Origin: Cunninghamia lanceolata
Taxonomy: Eukaryota; Streptophyta; Pinopsida; Cupressales; Cupressaceae
Reading direction: 5' to 3'
DNA length: 64,000 nucleotides
Assembly: GCA_027924645.1 (NCBI GenBank)
Contig: BSBN01001687.1
Coordinates: 5,022,001-5,086,000, forward strand
Shown here: positions 45,333 to 57,063 of the stretch, piece after piece
Numbering within the stretch: the first letter of the stretch is position 1
How the letters are laid out: the number at the start of each line of letters is the position of its first letter
Program-made: the position numbers and the translations under genes
Notes under the pieces: model-generated
The model's input: only the letters and a program-made list of their open reading frames with translations
Database searches by the model: none
What the model was told of the DNA's origin: nothing

Positions 45333-45544
45333 GGATCAGTATTCAATTTCTTAAGTAAAGATGATGTCACAGTTGGAAAAAATGTTGTGAAACATCATGT
45401 TAGTAATTTTTGGATGTTAAGGCTTCCCAGTTGGATATCAAAGATCTTTTCTCATCAACTTAATTTGGAATTTATGTATAATTAATAGATTCTTTCATGG
45501 TGCAGGTCTTTATTGAGACAACACATGAATCAGGGCTGACATTT
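45333..45544. other. Short flank between solo LTR and LINE tail
   Basis: Nothing recognisable beyond the GGATC duplication at the left edge. Confidence 0.3.
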
Positions 45545-45760
45545 TTTTGAATCGGTAAGGATGCTTAGAGCATCATAATATATTAGTATTAATAAAAATA
45601 TTTTTACAGATTATGAAAAAGGCCCTTCCTGGCCAAAAAAATAACATAACAGAGCATTTTAACTAAGAGCCCTAAACAAAGCTACAAATCTAAAAGGCCC
45701 TTTCTAGCCAAAAAGGAAACCAAAGTTATAGCAAAGCCAAAAACATAAAACAAAAAGAGT
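45545..45760 (-). mobile_element. LINE-like 3' end
   Basis: Read on the minus strand, a GT-rich stretch with GGCCAGGAAGGGCCTTTTTC leads through ATTAATACTAATATATTATG to CCTTACCGATTC and a short A-run at 45544. This layout (pyrimidine/GT-rich 3' UTR, AT stretch, CCGATT, poly(A)) is usual for plant L1-type LINE tails. No RT was found upstream, so it is 5'-truncated. Confidence 0.45.
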
Positions 45761-46560
45761 GGTTCACATGCTATCCATATTTAAATCTACAACCCTAAAG
45801 CCATGAACCTCCAGTTGTATTCTCTACATAAAGGACTGTGTCATCATTGTTGAAGGGAACTATTGGTGGTTGGAAATTTGACAAGAAGCTCCATGCATTG
45901 AATACTTCCTCTATCCTTTCCCTCTTGGACCTTCCAAATGTAGAATTGTGAATCTAAAGTGAATTATCAAAGACCTCTATTACCTGATTGCAAACTTGTA
46001 ATCATTGCTTGATAAACATAGTTAAAACTAAGTTTATTAATGATATCTTCATAAAGGAAGAGTCCCCCTACCAAGGCTAAGTAATCATAGAGATTATAAG
46101 TACAAAAAGCTTCAAATATCTTGACATCTGGGACTAGATAGTGATGAACAAAAAATGATGCTATCCTTTAACCTTATCAACTTGATGAAATAAGTCCATC
46201 GCATTTGAGAAAAAATGAGATACCAAATGCGAAGCATAACACACCCTAGATTGTAGCAAAAAATCTCTATCACATACATCTATCAAAGAATCCTCCACTA
46301 GCTCTTCATCGAGCAGTTTGAAGGCCCTAGCCATGAAATATGAGTTGATGCTTCTGTACATTGGTTTTTCCCATGGTTGAAAAGGCAAATGAAGTTGACA
46401 ATTGTGGGGATAGATAGACATTGTAGATACATAGAAAAAGAAAAATGAAGAGGTAAGAATTAAATAATGACACATATACCATGGTCTCTTGCATAAAAAG
46501 AGGATCACATGAGCCAACATAATGAATTGAAGTCATTCAAGCCGGTGGGTAAATAAAACC
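45761..46560 (-). other. Unassigned region with a possible decayed ORF
   Basis: Minus frame 46161-46520 ends with AFKLLDEELVEDSLIDVCDR, DFLLQSRVCYASHLVSHFFS and AMDLFHQVDK. This half looks protein-like; the first half is hydrophobic and probably spurious. Reading continues with stops towards 45900. I do not recognise the family and cannot link it to the LINE tail with confidence. Confidence 0.3.
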
Positions 46561-47229
46561 AAGGTAGATGAGATCCAAATGTGGATTATATTGCTCAACT
46601 CCTAACACTCCTCTTATAGAGCATTCAATGAATATAATCAAAGAGATATGTGTGAAGTGAACAATTAATGCCAGATGGAAATCTACATAGATTGCAAGCT
46701 TCAAAATGACTAAATATACTACTAATTCACATCAATTAATAGTTAAATTGACTAAATATATAGAAATCAGTAAACAGTGAATAAATATATTCATGACTAA
46801 ATATGTGACCATTGTTAAATCGGTGAATAAAAATGACTAAATATACTACCAAATTGATCAAAATGATTATTAAAATTAATTACTAAATACACTACCAATG
46901 GACATAAATTAGTGAATAAAATTAACTAAAGAAGTGACCAGTTAACAATAATCAATGACTAAATTAATGACTAAATATATCAATGAGTAAAAAATGACTA
47001 AATAAGTGACCATATTACAACAATCAATGACTAAATCAATGACTAAATATACTACCAAATCAATCAATCAAAACAACTAATAAATAACTAAAAATGGTTT
47101 AGTCATCAATTTGGTCGCATTATAAATGACTGGCATTAAACTACTAATGGTCACATGACCATGTTTGGTCATATATAAGAAGTTTTTAGTAGTTTTTTTA
47201 GTAACATATTGTTGTTTTTGTACTAGTGG
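46561..47229. mobile_element. Right end of a CACTA-type DNA transposon with subterminal repeats
   Basis: The stretch ends AACAATATG-like on the reverse strand: from 47229 backwards it reads CACTAGTACAAAAACAAC, the form of En/Spm (CACTA) terminal repeats. About 46690-47080 carries many copies of TGACTAAATA-like motifs at irregular spacing, as in the subterminal transposase-binding regions of this class. No transposase and no matching left end were found, so it is either a truncated or a non-autonomous copy. Confidence 0.6.
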
Positions 47230-48042
47230 ACACTGGTGCTACCGAATGTTTTCTTTCTCCTAAATTGTATGAAAAAATCCTAGAAAGGCCTGATTCATGG
47301 AAAACAAATGGTCTGTAGAATGTGCAAACCAAACCAAGGCTCAAGTAGAGAAATGCATGTTTGATTCTAGGGTTGAATTTTTGAATTTCTCCATGGAGGA
47401 AAATCTTTATGTAGCCCGACTAGGCTCATACGATGTTATCCTAGGGATAAATTGGCTATGGAGACATCGAGCCAAAGTGGATTGTTATGCCAAAATAGTA
47501 GAGTGTCTAGATGATTTAGGAAATAAAGTCTTTCTTCAAGGATACCCTAGGGAAGTCAAATTAAGACAAATTTCTAGCCTATAAATGAAAAGTTCTCAAA
47601 GAAAAGGATGCCATCTTTTCACTGTCAAAATAGAAAAATTAAATGAGACTGATGAATCCTATTTCCAAGATTATTTAATGTTTTATGAATCTTGAAAACT
47701 CAATGAAGTTCAGAAGGAGTCCATAGGTTAGGAAAGATCAGATATGGACATGTATTGTTTCCTTAGAGATTTTGAAGATGTATTTCCAGATGAGCTACTG
47801 GGATTACCTCCTAAAAGAGCCTTTGACTTATCCATTGATATAATTCTAGGGTCAGAAACCATTTCTAAAGCCCCCTACAAAATGACCACCACAGAACTAA
47901 TGGAGCTAAAAGCTCAATTACAAGAATTGTTGGATAAAGGGTTGGTTAGACCTAGTGTGTCACCCTGGGGAGCACTAGTCATTTTTGTGAAAAAAAAGAC
48001 AGTACCTTGTGGTTATGCATAGATTACTACATGTTGAACAAG
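47230..48042 (+). pseudogene. Gypsy B protease and RT N-terminus
   Basis: Protease motif DTGATECFLSP follows the CACTA end, then GSYDVILGINWLWRHR. RT starts around FEDVFPDELLGLPPKRAF, with SPWGALVIFVKKK. Here an A-run of eight (nine expected) shifts the frame, so the following CIDYYMLN is out of phase. Stops at 47315-47317, 47582-47584 and others. It ends at the Copia-type solo LTR, in the codon pair where gypsy A is also broken. Confidence 0.88.
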
Positions 48043-49060
48043 TGTTAAGAAATGTGTCTCAACCTTACAACTTTGAAAGATTACTATTCTTCCCAATTTT
48101 GGTCTTTTTGAATACCCTTTATCTTGGAGAATGGTCGAGAACCTTCAAATTTCCAAAAGTTTCCAAATAAGCTAAAAATAGCGAGACTTACTATTTTTAG
48201 TAAGTCCTTTGATTGAGCTCAGATTGACCTAAATTTTTTTCTAGAAGGTACAGAATAGCTAAGTGAACATCTTGGGTGAGTTTCATCTCAAGATCATTTA
48301 TGGTTTGCGAGATATTAAAGTTTCTATTTTTTGAAACTGTTAGAAAAAGTCTTTGAACTTAATTACTGGAATCGAAACTTCTCTAAACATCCAAAAAATT
48401 GGGATAACTAGCCTAGCATGTTATAGGGTGATAGATATCTTCACAAGATTTTTGACACATCAAATGGTTTGTCAATCGGACACCCGGATCAAAAGTTATA
48501 GCCTCCAGAAGTTGGACCTTCTATTTTGGGAAATGTAAAAACATATTGGACACATAAAAGAGCTGTAAAGGGGAGATTTACACGTGTTGGTGTGTGGTTT
48601 GGCACATCACAAGGCATCTTTGATTGGAGATAATTTGGGCACCACTTTTGGGTGGTTTTAGATCATGGTTTTGTAATTACCATTGGTAGTGTACTGTATT
48701 ATATCTCCTATATATCAGGAACTACTGGTGCGGGTTGTATGTAAGAATCTTATAGATGTCGAATTACCTCCTGGATCTCTGGTTGGATATACTTTTGTAA
48801 AAGCTTTCTTTATAAGTATATTGTAATCTTTGTGATTATTGAATAATATATTGGGCGACTTTGGAGTGTGGGGTTTTTTACCTGTAAGGGTTTTCCCCAT
48901 GTATATCTTGTGTTGTGAGTATTGTGTTTGCATTTGGAAGTTGTTATTATCTTTCTATTAATGTGCATCTTAATCTGTAACTGTAAAAGTTGAAATTTTC
49001 ATAAGTCTTTCCTCATTACATCAATGTAGGAAGTATTTCTGCATACCTTGCTTCCTTTCA
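48043..49060 (+). mobile_element. Copia-type solo LTR in gypsy B RT
   Basis: 1018 bases, TGTTAAGAAATGTG to CTTCCTTTCA. The 3' third aligns with the LTR of the Copia element at 5112-11281 (TTTGGAGTGTGGGG, GTAAGGGTTTTCCCCA, TATATCTTGTG and the terminal CTTCCTTTCA), while most of U3 differs and there is no GC hairpin array. The flanks are ACAAG (48038-48042) and CAAAG (49061-49065), consistent with a CAAAG duplication that lost one A. Confidence 0.85.
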
Positions 49061-49847
49061 CAAAGCAACCATTAAGAATAAGTACCTGTTACCTTGCATC
49101 GATGATCTTTTTGATCAAATGAGGGGTGCAATTATGTTTTTAAAGATTGATCTTTGGTCTGGGTACCACCAATTGAGTTTGAAGGATGAGGACATCCATA
49201 AGAGACCTATAGAACAAGGTATGAGCATTATGAATTCACTGTCCTACCTTTTGGGTTAACGAATGCACCGGTGACATTTATGAATCTTATGAACAGTGTG
49301 TTTAGGAACTATCTGGACAAGTTTGTCCTAGTGTTTCTTGATGACATTTTAATCTATTTTAAGAATGAGTAAGAGCATCTGCAACATTTAAGAATTGTTC
49401 TTTAGAGGCTGAGAGAGCATAAATTGTATGGCAAGCTCTCTAAGTGAACTTTCTTTCAAAAGGAAGTGTAGTATTTGGGCCACATAATTTTAGCTAAGGG
49501 AATAGCTATGGACCCAGCTAAAATTAAGGCTATTTTGGAATGGAGGATACTGCAAAATGTTCATGAGGTCCGAAGTTTCATGGGCCTTTCTAGTTATTAT
49601 ACGAAGTTTGTGAAAAACTTTTCTAAAATTGCATACCCTATAACTTCCTTGCAGAGAAAAGGAAAGACGTTTGAGTGGTTAGAAAAGTGCCATGAGGCCT
49701 TTGACCTACTGAAGGAAAAATTGACTTCAACACTAATTTTGAAAGTACCTGACCTAGAGGGTCAATTTGTAGTCATCATTGATACCTCAGGGGAAGTCTT
49801 AGGTGGTGTACTAGTCCAGGATGGACAAATCATTGCATATGAGTCAT
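49061..49847 (+). pseudogene. Gypsy B RT palm to RNase H start
   Basis: Continues as [21 protein letters not shown], then a frameshift near 49205, [34 protein letters not shown] (catalytic DD present), stops, then from 49475 GHIILAKGIAMDPAKIKAIL and [16 protein letters not shown]. The RNase H opening VIIDTSGEVLGGVL is present and is interrupted by the next solo LTR after AYES. Confidence 0.87.
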
Positions 49848-50677
49848 TGATGAAGGGGGTAAATCATAAAACAAACAACAACAAAAATTACACACAAAAA
49901 ATAGAACTTTATTTATTGATTATGACAAATTATTACATTATAGAAGCTCAAATATAATTAGAGGAATCAACCCTCCATAGGCTGCAACACATTACAACTT
50001 CCTATCCCAAGACTCTGGAATCATCTGCCTTCTGTAACCCTAAATCAGCTAGGGTTTTTGTTTTCCCACCTATTCTTTACTCTACTACTACCCAGTGTTC
50101 CCAAAAATGATTGTTAATAGCCTTTTTGGTGGCCAACAACCTAATTTCAAATTTTGGATCTCCCTCCAAAAATAGGTCAACTTTTGGGAGCCATAACTTT
50201 TGATTTGGGTGTTTGATTAATAAACCATTTTATGCGTTGGAAAGCTCGCAGAGTCCCCTACGCGCTAAGAGCTTGCTTTGTCAGTTTTGGCCATTTTCGG
50301 GCTCATACGAGGCAGTTTAGTGCCTCAAACATGAGTTTGAATAATTTTCAGGTGTTTTTTGGGAAACAGAAACTTTAATATCTTTCAACTCACAAATGAT
50401 CTTTGCATGATTCCTTTGCCAAAGGTCTTTTTTTCAGTTATGAAGCTTCCTATAAATTTTCACTTCATTCTATGCCCAAATGCAAACTTTCTAAAAATAG
50501 TAGGTTGCTATTTTTAGCAATTTGAAAAAATTGAAAGTTCTCCATCATTATTCAAGCGATTATGGAACCAGAACCACAAATTTTGAAAAGAAATGGAAAG
50601 AACATCAACAATTTTGAAACACTTCTTTTTTTGGGTGTTGCAAGATTTCCCTTACACCATTGGATGCTCTTGCACCA
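49848..50677 (-). mobile_element. Solo LTR in gypsy B RNase H, minus orientation
   Basis: 830 bases, plus-strand edges TGATGAAGGGGG and CTCTTGCACCA, with GTCAT duplicated at 49843-49847 and 50678-50682. On the minus strand it starts TGGTGCAAGAGCATCC, the motif of the LTRs at 29275 and 45332. Excision restores Glu-Ser-Cys-Lys-Leu-Lys in the RNase H frame. Confidence 0.92.
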
Positions 50678-50682
50678 GTCAT

Positions 50683-51919
50683 GTAAACTAAAAAATTATG
50701 AACAAAACGATGCCCCACATGATTTGGAACTAGCAGTAGTCATTCATTCACTACAAATGTGGAGACACTACTTACTCAAGAAACCTTTTGAGCTAAAAAC
50801 ATATCATCAAGAACTCAAATATCTATTCACTCAACCACATCTTAATGCTTGGCAAAGAAGATGGTTGGAACTCATGTTAGATTATGATTTCAAGATTAAA
50901 TATATACAAGGAAAAGAAAATCAAGTGGCAGATGCTTTGAGTAGGAGAAGACACATCTCCTCAAAGATCTCCATACATTCTGATTTTAGGAATCAGGTGT
51001 TACAAAAATCTAAGAGAGATGAGTTTTACAAGCAGGTAAAATAGGGCCTTGAGGAAAACCCCAAAAATCTGAGATATAAGGGATTCAACCTTGAACGAGA
51101 TGGGTTATTATGTTCTAAAGGAGAGATGTATGTACCTAACTCTATAGAGTTAAGGAATATGGTATGGAAAGAGGTGCATTCTGCACCATATTCTAGACAT
51201 CCTCGAGTAACAAAGTTACTTGTTGATGTGAAACCCCTATATTTCTAGAAAGGAATGAAGAGGGATGCTGCAAAATTTGTAGCTATGTGTATGGAATGCC
51301 AAAGGGTGAAGGTGGAACATCATCACCCGACATGATTATTATACCCTCATGAAATTTCTACGTGGAAATGGCAAATTATAAGCATGGACTTTGTGCAAGG
51401 GCTTCCTATGTCCAAGAATAAGCACAATTCTATCTTGGTTGTGGCAGATAGACTCACCAAATCCACTCATTTTATACTTGGGAACTTGATGGATGGGGCA
51501 CCCGTCATAGCTCAAAAATTTGTTCAATAGATTTTTAGATTGCATGACATTCCTGAGAAAATTATCTTAGATAGGGATGCACGAATGCCAAACCTTATCC
51601 TCTTCACTTGGAACCTAGTTGAATATAAGCTCTAATTATCACCTTGAAATGAATAGATAAACTAAGAGGATAAACCAAGTGTTGGAGGCTTTTTTGAGGA
51701 TGTATTTCATGGATCAACAATACAAGTGGGGGTATTATCTTCCTCTGGTGGAATTTTCCTATAATAATTCCTATCACTTAGCTATTAAGATGGATCCATT
51801 TGAGGCAATATATGGATGGAAGTGCCACACCCCTATAAGCTAGGACAAGCTAGAAGATAGTGTTAGCCTTGGTCTAGAAATGCTATCAGAGATGGAAGAG
51901 CAAGTCCATCTGATTAAGA
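50683..51919 (+). pseudogene. Gypsy B RNase H end and integrase
   Basis: RNase H reads [18 protein letters not shown] and LNAWQRRWLEL, then GKENQVADALSRRRH. Integrase zinc-binding part includes HSAPYSRHP, KGMKRDAAKFVAMCMECQRV (HHCC ligands partly intact). The core has ISTWKWQIISMDFVQGLPMS (first Asp) and IILDRDARMPNLIL where the second catalytic Asp should be. Stops at 51042 and 51246 are shared with gypsy A. Chromovirus C interrupts it at 51920. Confidence 0.87.
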
Positions 51920-52462
51920 TGATGTAGCCAACAACATACACTCAATAAAATTGTGCCATTAATCATGTGTGAGAGCCAAAGATTTGGAATACTAGAAAAA
52001 AAAATACTTCTATTCACCAAATTTGCTGCTACAATGAGAGAAAACTCTCTTATATCCAAGAAAACAAAAAAACAAAAAAATTACCTTTTTTTGATAGATT
52101 TCGACAATTGTCAAATTTTGCCATTTTAGTTAATTTTACAATCATATCTTGAGAATCCAGTTTTTCCCAAAAAATTCCTAAAGCTAAGGTAGGATGAAAA
52201 GCCAACTAACATCCTAAATTCGAAACATGAGTTTCGAGTTATTAAAAAAAACAACTTTTAAAAAACAAAAAAAAAAACACTAAATTGCCATTTTGTTGGC
52301 CAAGATGAAAGTTTCAAGCCCTGAAAAAGTGCCAAGATGAGGTCCACCCAACTAGGGTAGGTTGGGAAACCACCATCCATCTCATAATGCATCCACCTAT
52401 AAAATTTCATAGAAAACCCACATCCAAGTCAAAAGTTATGACCTCTAGAAGTCCCTGCATCA
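51920..52462 (-). repeat. 3' LTR of chromovirus C
   Basis: 543 bases, aligned end to end with 57064-57605 with scattered mismatches and A-run length differences. It encodes the last few residues of the polyprotein before a TGA at 52431-52429. Confidence 0.93.
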
Positions 52463-55400
52463 CTCTCCTCTAGTTGAAAAGAACGTAGCTCTTGCAAGTG
52501 AGTGTCTTGGAACTGCTACCATTTGACTAGATCTAACCTTTGCACTTCCCACTCTATAATCCATGTGCTATCTATTGGTGGCAATCCTCCCCACTATACT
52601 AAATACTTGTTGTAATGCCCTTGCCGAGTGTACATAGTTTTCTTATCAAGAACCTGTGCAATCTTTTCCTTCTTCTTATGGGGAATGTGGTGGTGCCATG
52701 CCACTTCTAGTTGACTATCTTCAGGATCTTCCTCACCATGGAATGCATATAAATTAGAAATATTAAACATAGGAGAAATATCAAGATCATCTGGTAAACT
52801 AACCTCATATGCATTATCATTGATCTTTTTTGTAATTTTGTAAGGACCAATTTTCCTGTCCTTCAACTTGTGGTATGTTCTAGTAGGAAATTGCTCTTTT
52901 CTCAAATATACCATCACTAAGTCACCTTCATTGAATGTTTGATGTCGCCTACTAGTATCCACTGTATTCTTGTACCTCTCATTACTATCTTGCAACTTCT
53001 GTCTGACTTCTTTCTGCAACTGTTAAAAGTGTTCTGCAAATGCTTCCCCATCATCACTGACCCTATATTTCATTGGTAGCTATACCAAATCTAGAATACC
53101 CTAAGGATTCCTGCCATACACAATCTGGAAAGGGGACTTTCCCGTTGATCTGTTAACAAAACTATTATAGGGAAATTCGGCCTAGGGTAATGCCACGTCC
53201 CATTGGTTTGGCTTTTCTCCAACAATACACCTCAACAAATTTCCCAGACTTTGATTGACTACCTCTATTTACCCATCCATTTGAGGATGATAAGAACTAC
53301 TAAACTATAACTTAGTGCCCATCTTCTTCCATAAAGTCCTCCAGAAATGACTGAGGAATTTGGTATCCCTATTAGAGGTAATAGTCTTTAGAACACCATG
53401 TAGTCGAACAACTTCTAAAAAAAATAACTCTGCTACCCTTGTTGCATCATTAGTTTTCTTACAGGCAATAAAATGAACCATCTTGGAGAATCTATCAACA
53501 ACTACAAAAATGGAGTCATTACCTCGTTGAGTATGTGGAAGTTCCAACACAAAGTCCATGCTCAAATCTGTCCATGGTGCAATTGGTACTAGTAATGGCA
53601 TATACAACCCTATATTCTATGAATGTCCCTTAGCCACTTGGCAGATTCTACATCTTGTTACATACTTAGTTATATCCCTTTTCATCTTTGGCCAGTAATA
53701 ATTATCTTCTATCAAGGCTATTGTCTTGTCCTTGCCAAAATGTCTAGCCAACCCACTACTATGAAATTCTCTGATAATGTTTTCCCTCATAGAGCCAGCT
53801 GGTATGCATAGTTGTTTTCCTTTAAATAGATACCCATCTTGCATAAAATATTCACCCCTAAAGTAAACCAAGTTACCAGATACTAGTGCCTTCAATTGTT
53901 CCATAATCCCCCAAAAATCATCATCAGACTCATACAAATTTTTTATGGCATCAAAACCAATCACCTTAGTTTCCATTGTGGTCAAAAGTACAACACGCCT
54001 ACTTAACGCATCTGCAACTTGATTTTGTTTTCCAGACTTATGCTTCAACACAAAATTGTAACCCTACAAGAAAGAGACCCACTTGGCATGCCTACTATTC
54101 AACTTTGTTTGTGTGTTCAAGGATCTCAGTGCAATATGATCTGTAAACAATACAAACTCCTAGGGAACTAGATAATGTCTCCAATGCCTAAATGCTTGAA
54201 AAATTGCATAAAATTCCAAATCATAAGTAGAATAATTCTTTCTCACTTCATTTAGCTTTTCACTAAAGAAAGCTATAGGTTTTCCAGCTTGGCTAAGCAT
54301 AGCACCTATTCCCACATGGGAGGCATCACATTCTACTTCAAATATATTATCAAAATTTGGCAATGCAAGTATAGGTGCTTCTGTTACCTTTTTCTTCAAG
54401 TACTTAAAGATCTCCTTAGCATCCTTGGTCCATACAAACTCCCTTCCTTTGGTACAATCTATTATAGGAGCTACAATACTACTGAAATTTCAAATAAACT
54501 TTTGATAGAAAGTGGCCAAGCTATGAAAATTTTTTACCTCTGTGATGCTGCTTGGATTAGGCCATTCTAGAATTGCCCTGACCTTTTTTGGATCCATTCT
54601 GACACCATCTTTAGAAATGACAAAGCCTAAAAAGACTAATCTGTCCTACATGAACCTAGACTTCTTCAAATTGGCATAGAGCTTCTCCTTCCTTAACACA
54701 CCAAAGATGATCCTCAAGTGTTGTAGGTGCTCTTCTTTGCTGTCACTAAATACCAAAATATCATCAAAATAAACTACCACAAACTTACCAATGTAAGGTC
54801 ACAGTATAGTGTTCATCAATCTCATAAATGTGCTAGGTGCATTTGATAACTCGAATGACATAACCATCCACTCATATAATCTATCTCCAGTCTTAAAGGT
54901 TGTCTTCCACTCATCCCCTTCTTAGATCTAGATTTTGTGGTAGCCACTTGTTAGGTCGATCTTGCTGAAATATTTGGCCCCTGCAAGGACATCCATCATG
55001 TCCTCCATGTGAAGTATAGGAAACTGATACTTGATGGCAATCTTATTAATTTCTCTACTATCAGTGTACATCCTCCATGTTCCATTTTTTTGGGGTCAAC
55101 AATGCAGGTACAACAGATGGGCTTATGCTCTCTCTCACCACACCTTTACTTATGAGTTATGTTACTTGCTTATTCATCTCTGCATGTTGTGTTGGATTCA
55201 TCCTATAAGCTACTTGGTTGGGTAGAGTTGCTCCTGGAATCAAATTAATATGATGCTAAATATCTCTCTTTGGCAATAGACCATCAGGCAATTCATCAGG
55301 TAAAACATCAATAAATTATTTTAATAGCTCTGCTACTTCTGGGGAAACTGAAATGTCTTCCTCTTCACCTTTTTTCATTACTAATGCGTAGCAACACCCT

Positions 55401-57043
55401 ATCACCTTCATTTCTTTAACAAGATCTCTTTCAGACAACATGGTCTCACTTTTTCATTCATCCTTGAGAGGCAATAAAATCGCCTTAGAGCCATCTTTCC
55501 AAAAGGTGTATGTGTTTTTCTCTCCATCATGCATAACTTTTCTATCATACTGCCATGGCCTTCCCAATAACACATGATAGGCATCCATTGGGACAACATC
55601 ACACCATATCTCATCCTGATAGATCTTCCCTAAGCTAAACTTAATTAGGCATCTTTTAGCAACAGTGACTTCATTTCCCTTTTTAAACCATGCAATGCAG
55701 TATGGATGAGGATGTTTTTCACAGTGTAAATTCAAATTTTCTACCATTTCTTTAGAAACCATATTTTCACAACTACCTCCATCAACAATAACTCAACATA
55801 CCTTGCCACCCAAAGTGCATCTAGTTCTGAAGATATTGGTTTGAAGCCATGAACCATCACAGATTTTGGCTTGTGTTTTCTCCTTCTCTAGAATCACCAT
55901 TGCTCTTCTCATCATGAGACTTTCTCCCACATCTAGTGGAACCTCTAGTTCCATCCCTTCCACTTCATGCTGCATTTGAATCAGGTTCACCCTAGGTTGT
56001 CCTCCTTGATTTCTTTCTTGCATGTTATAATTTGAGTATTCAAATGCCCTATGACCTTCTTCTCCACATCTGAAACAAGTGAAAGGTCTTCTCTAGTTTT
56101 CCCATCCTCTACTTCTACCATAACCTCTACCTCTTTGAAATCCCCTTCCTTGTTCTTGATTTGGAGGATCTTGTCCAGTGTCTACTTATTTTTCCAATCC
56201 ATGGGATGACTCTCCCCTGCCATAATTTAAACCTCCTCAAAATGGGGTTGATGTACCCCTTCTTCCTCCTCCATTGCTCTGATGGTATTGTCTGTTTTGT
56301 TTTTCTTCAGCCTTTAGAGCCAATTGGTAAGCCTCTTCCATACTATTGATTCGATGCATTCTCAATTCATCTTGAATAGAGAATTTCAAGCCATTCACAT
56401 ATCTAGAAGCCATCTGTTCATCAGTTTCTTGATGCTCTATATGTATAGATAGTGTATAAAAATCATTTGTATAATCTTGCACATAAGAGAGGTTCTACTT
56501 TAAATTTTGAAACCTACGAAAAAGGGTTTGCGCATAATCTATGGGAAATTTTTTTTCTCTCAACTTCTCTATTTTATTCCATGTCCTGATCTTATCCTTA
56601 CCTTTCCTTGTTCATTCCTTTTGAAGATGATCCCACCAAATCATTGCATGACCCTTTAATTTGGTGCATGTGAATTTCACCTTCTTTTCCTCTATCATGG
56701 ATTTCCATTCAAAAAAATTTCTCATGTCATTCAACCAGTCTATCAACTCCTCTAGTTTAAGACTACCTACATAATTTGAAACATCTACCTTGATCCCTTC
56801 ATTTTTCCCTTCTAAGGCCCTAAGCATCCTCTCTTCAAAACTCATGCCTTCTAATTATTCTTCTTCATGTTTTGTATCTTGATTTGCACCTCCTCGACTT
56901 ATCTCTTCATCAGATTCATCTCCTGCTCTATCTAGTCTTTGGTTTTCCATCCGTGTTGTAAGTTCTGCTATTTTCCTTTGCAGATTTTGTATTTCTCTAT
57001 GCATCTGGGCAAGACCGCCTCTTCCTCTTCCTCTCCCAGCCAT
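52429..57043 (-). pseudogene. Chromovirus C gag-pol polyprotein
   Basis: ATG 57043 (MAGRGRGRGGLAQMH) opens Gag with a coiled N-terminus, retro-Gag with KLKGHAMIWWDHLQKE, and a knuckle CFRCGEEGHRAFEY (56077-56036; last Cys is Tyr). Protease-like part is 55790-55454 (VIVDGGSCENMV, MDAYHVLLGRPW). RT spans about 55250-54420 with [12 protein letters not shown]; the frame slips at an A-run near 55093. RNase H follows (FEVECDASHVGIGAMLSQ), integrase zinc finger and core ([13 protein letters not shown]; second Asp at TSNRDTKF), and a chromodomain-like end (AQVLDKKTMYTRQGHYNKYL, a stop, WGGLPPIDSTW). Upstream of the slip one frame is used, downstream another. A chromodomain-bearing gypsy lineage distinct from A and B. 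Confidence 0.92.
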
Positions 57044-57049
57044 CTTCCT

Positions 57050-57061
57050 GCTCTGATACCA
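57050..57061 (-). promoter_or_regulatory. Primer-binding site of chromovirus C
   Basis: TGGTATCAGAGC on the minus strand, two bases inside the 5' LTR edge at 57064. Confidence 0.9.
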
Positions 57062-57063
57062 GA

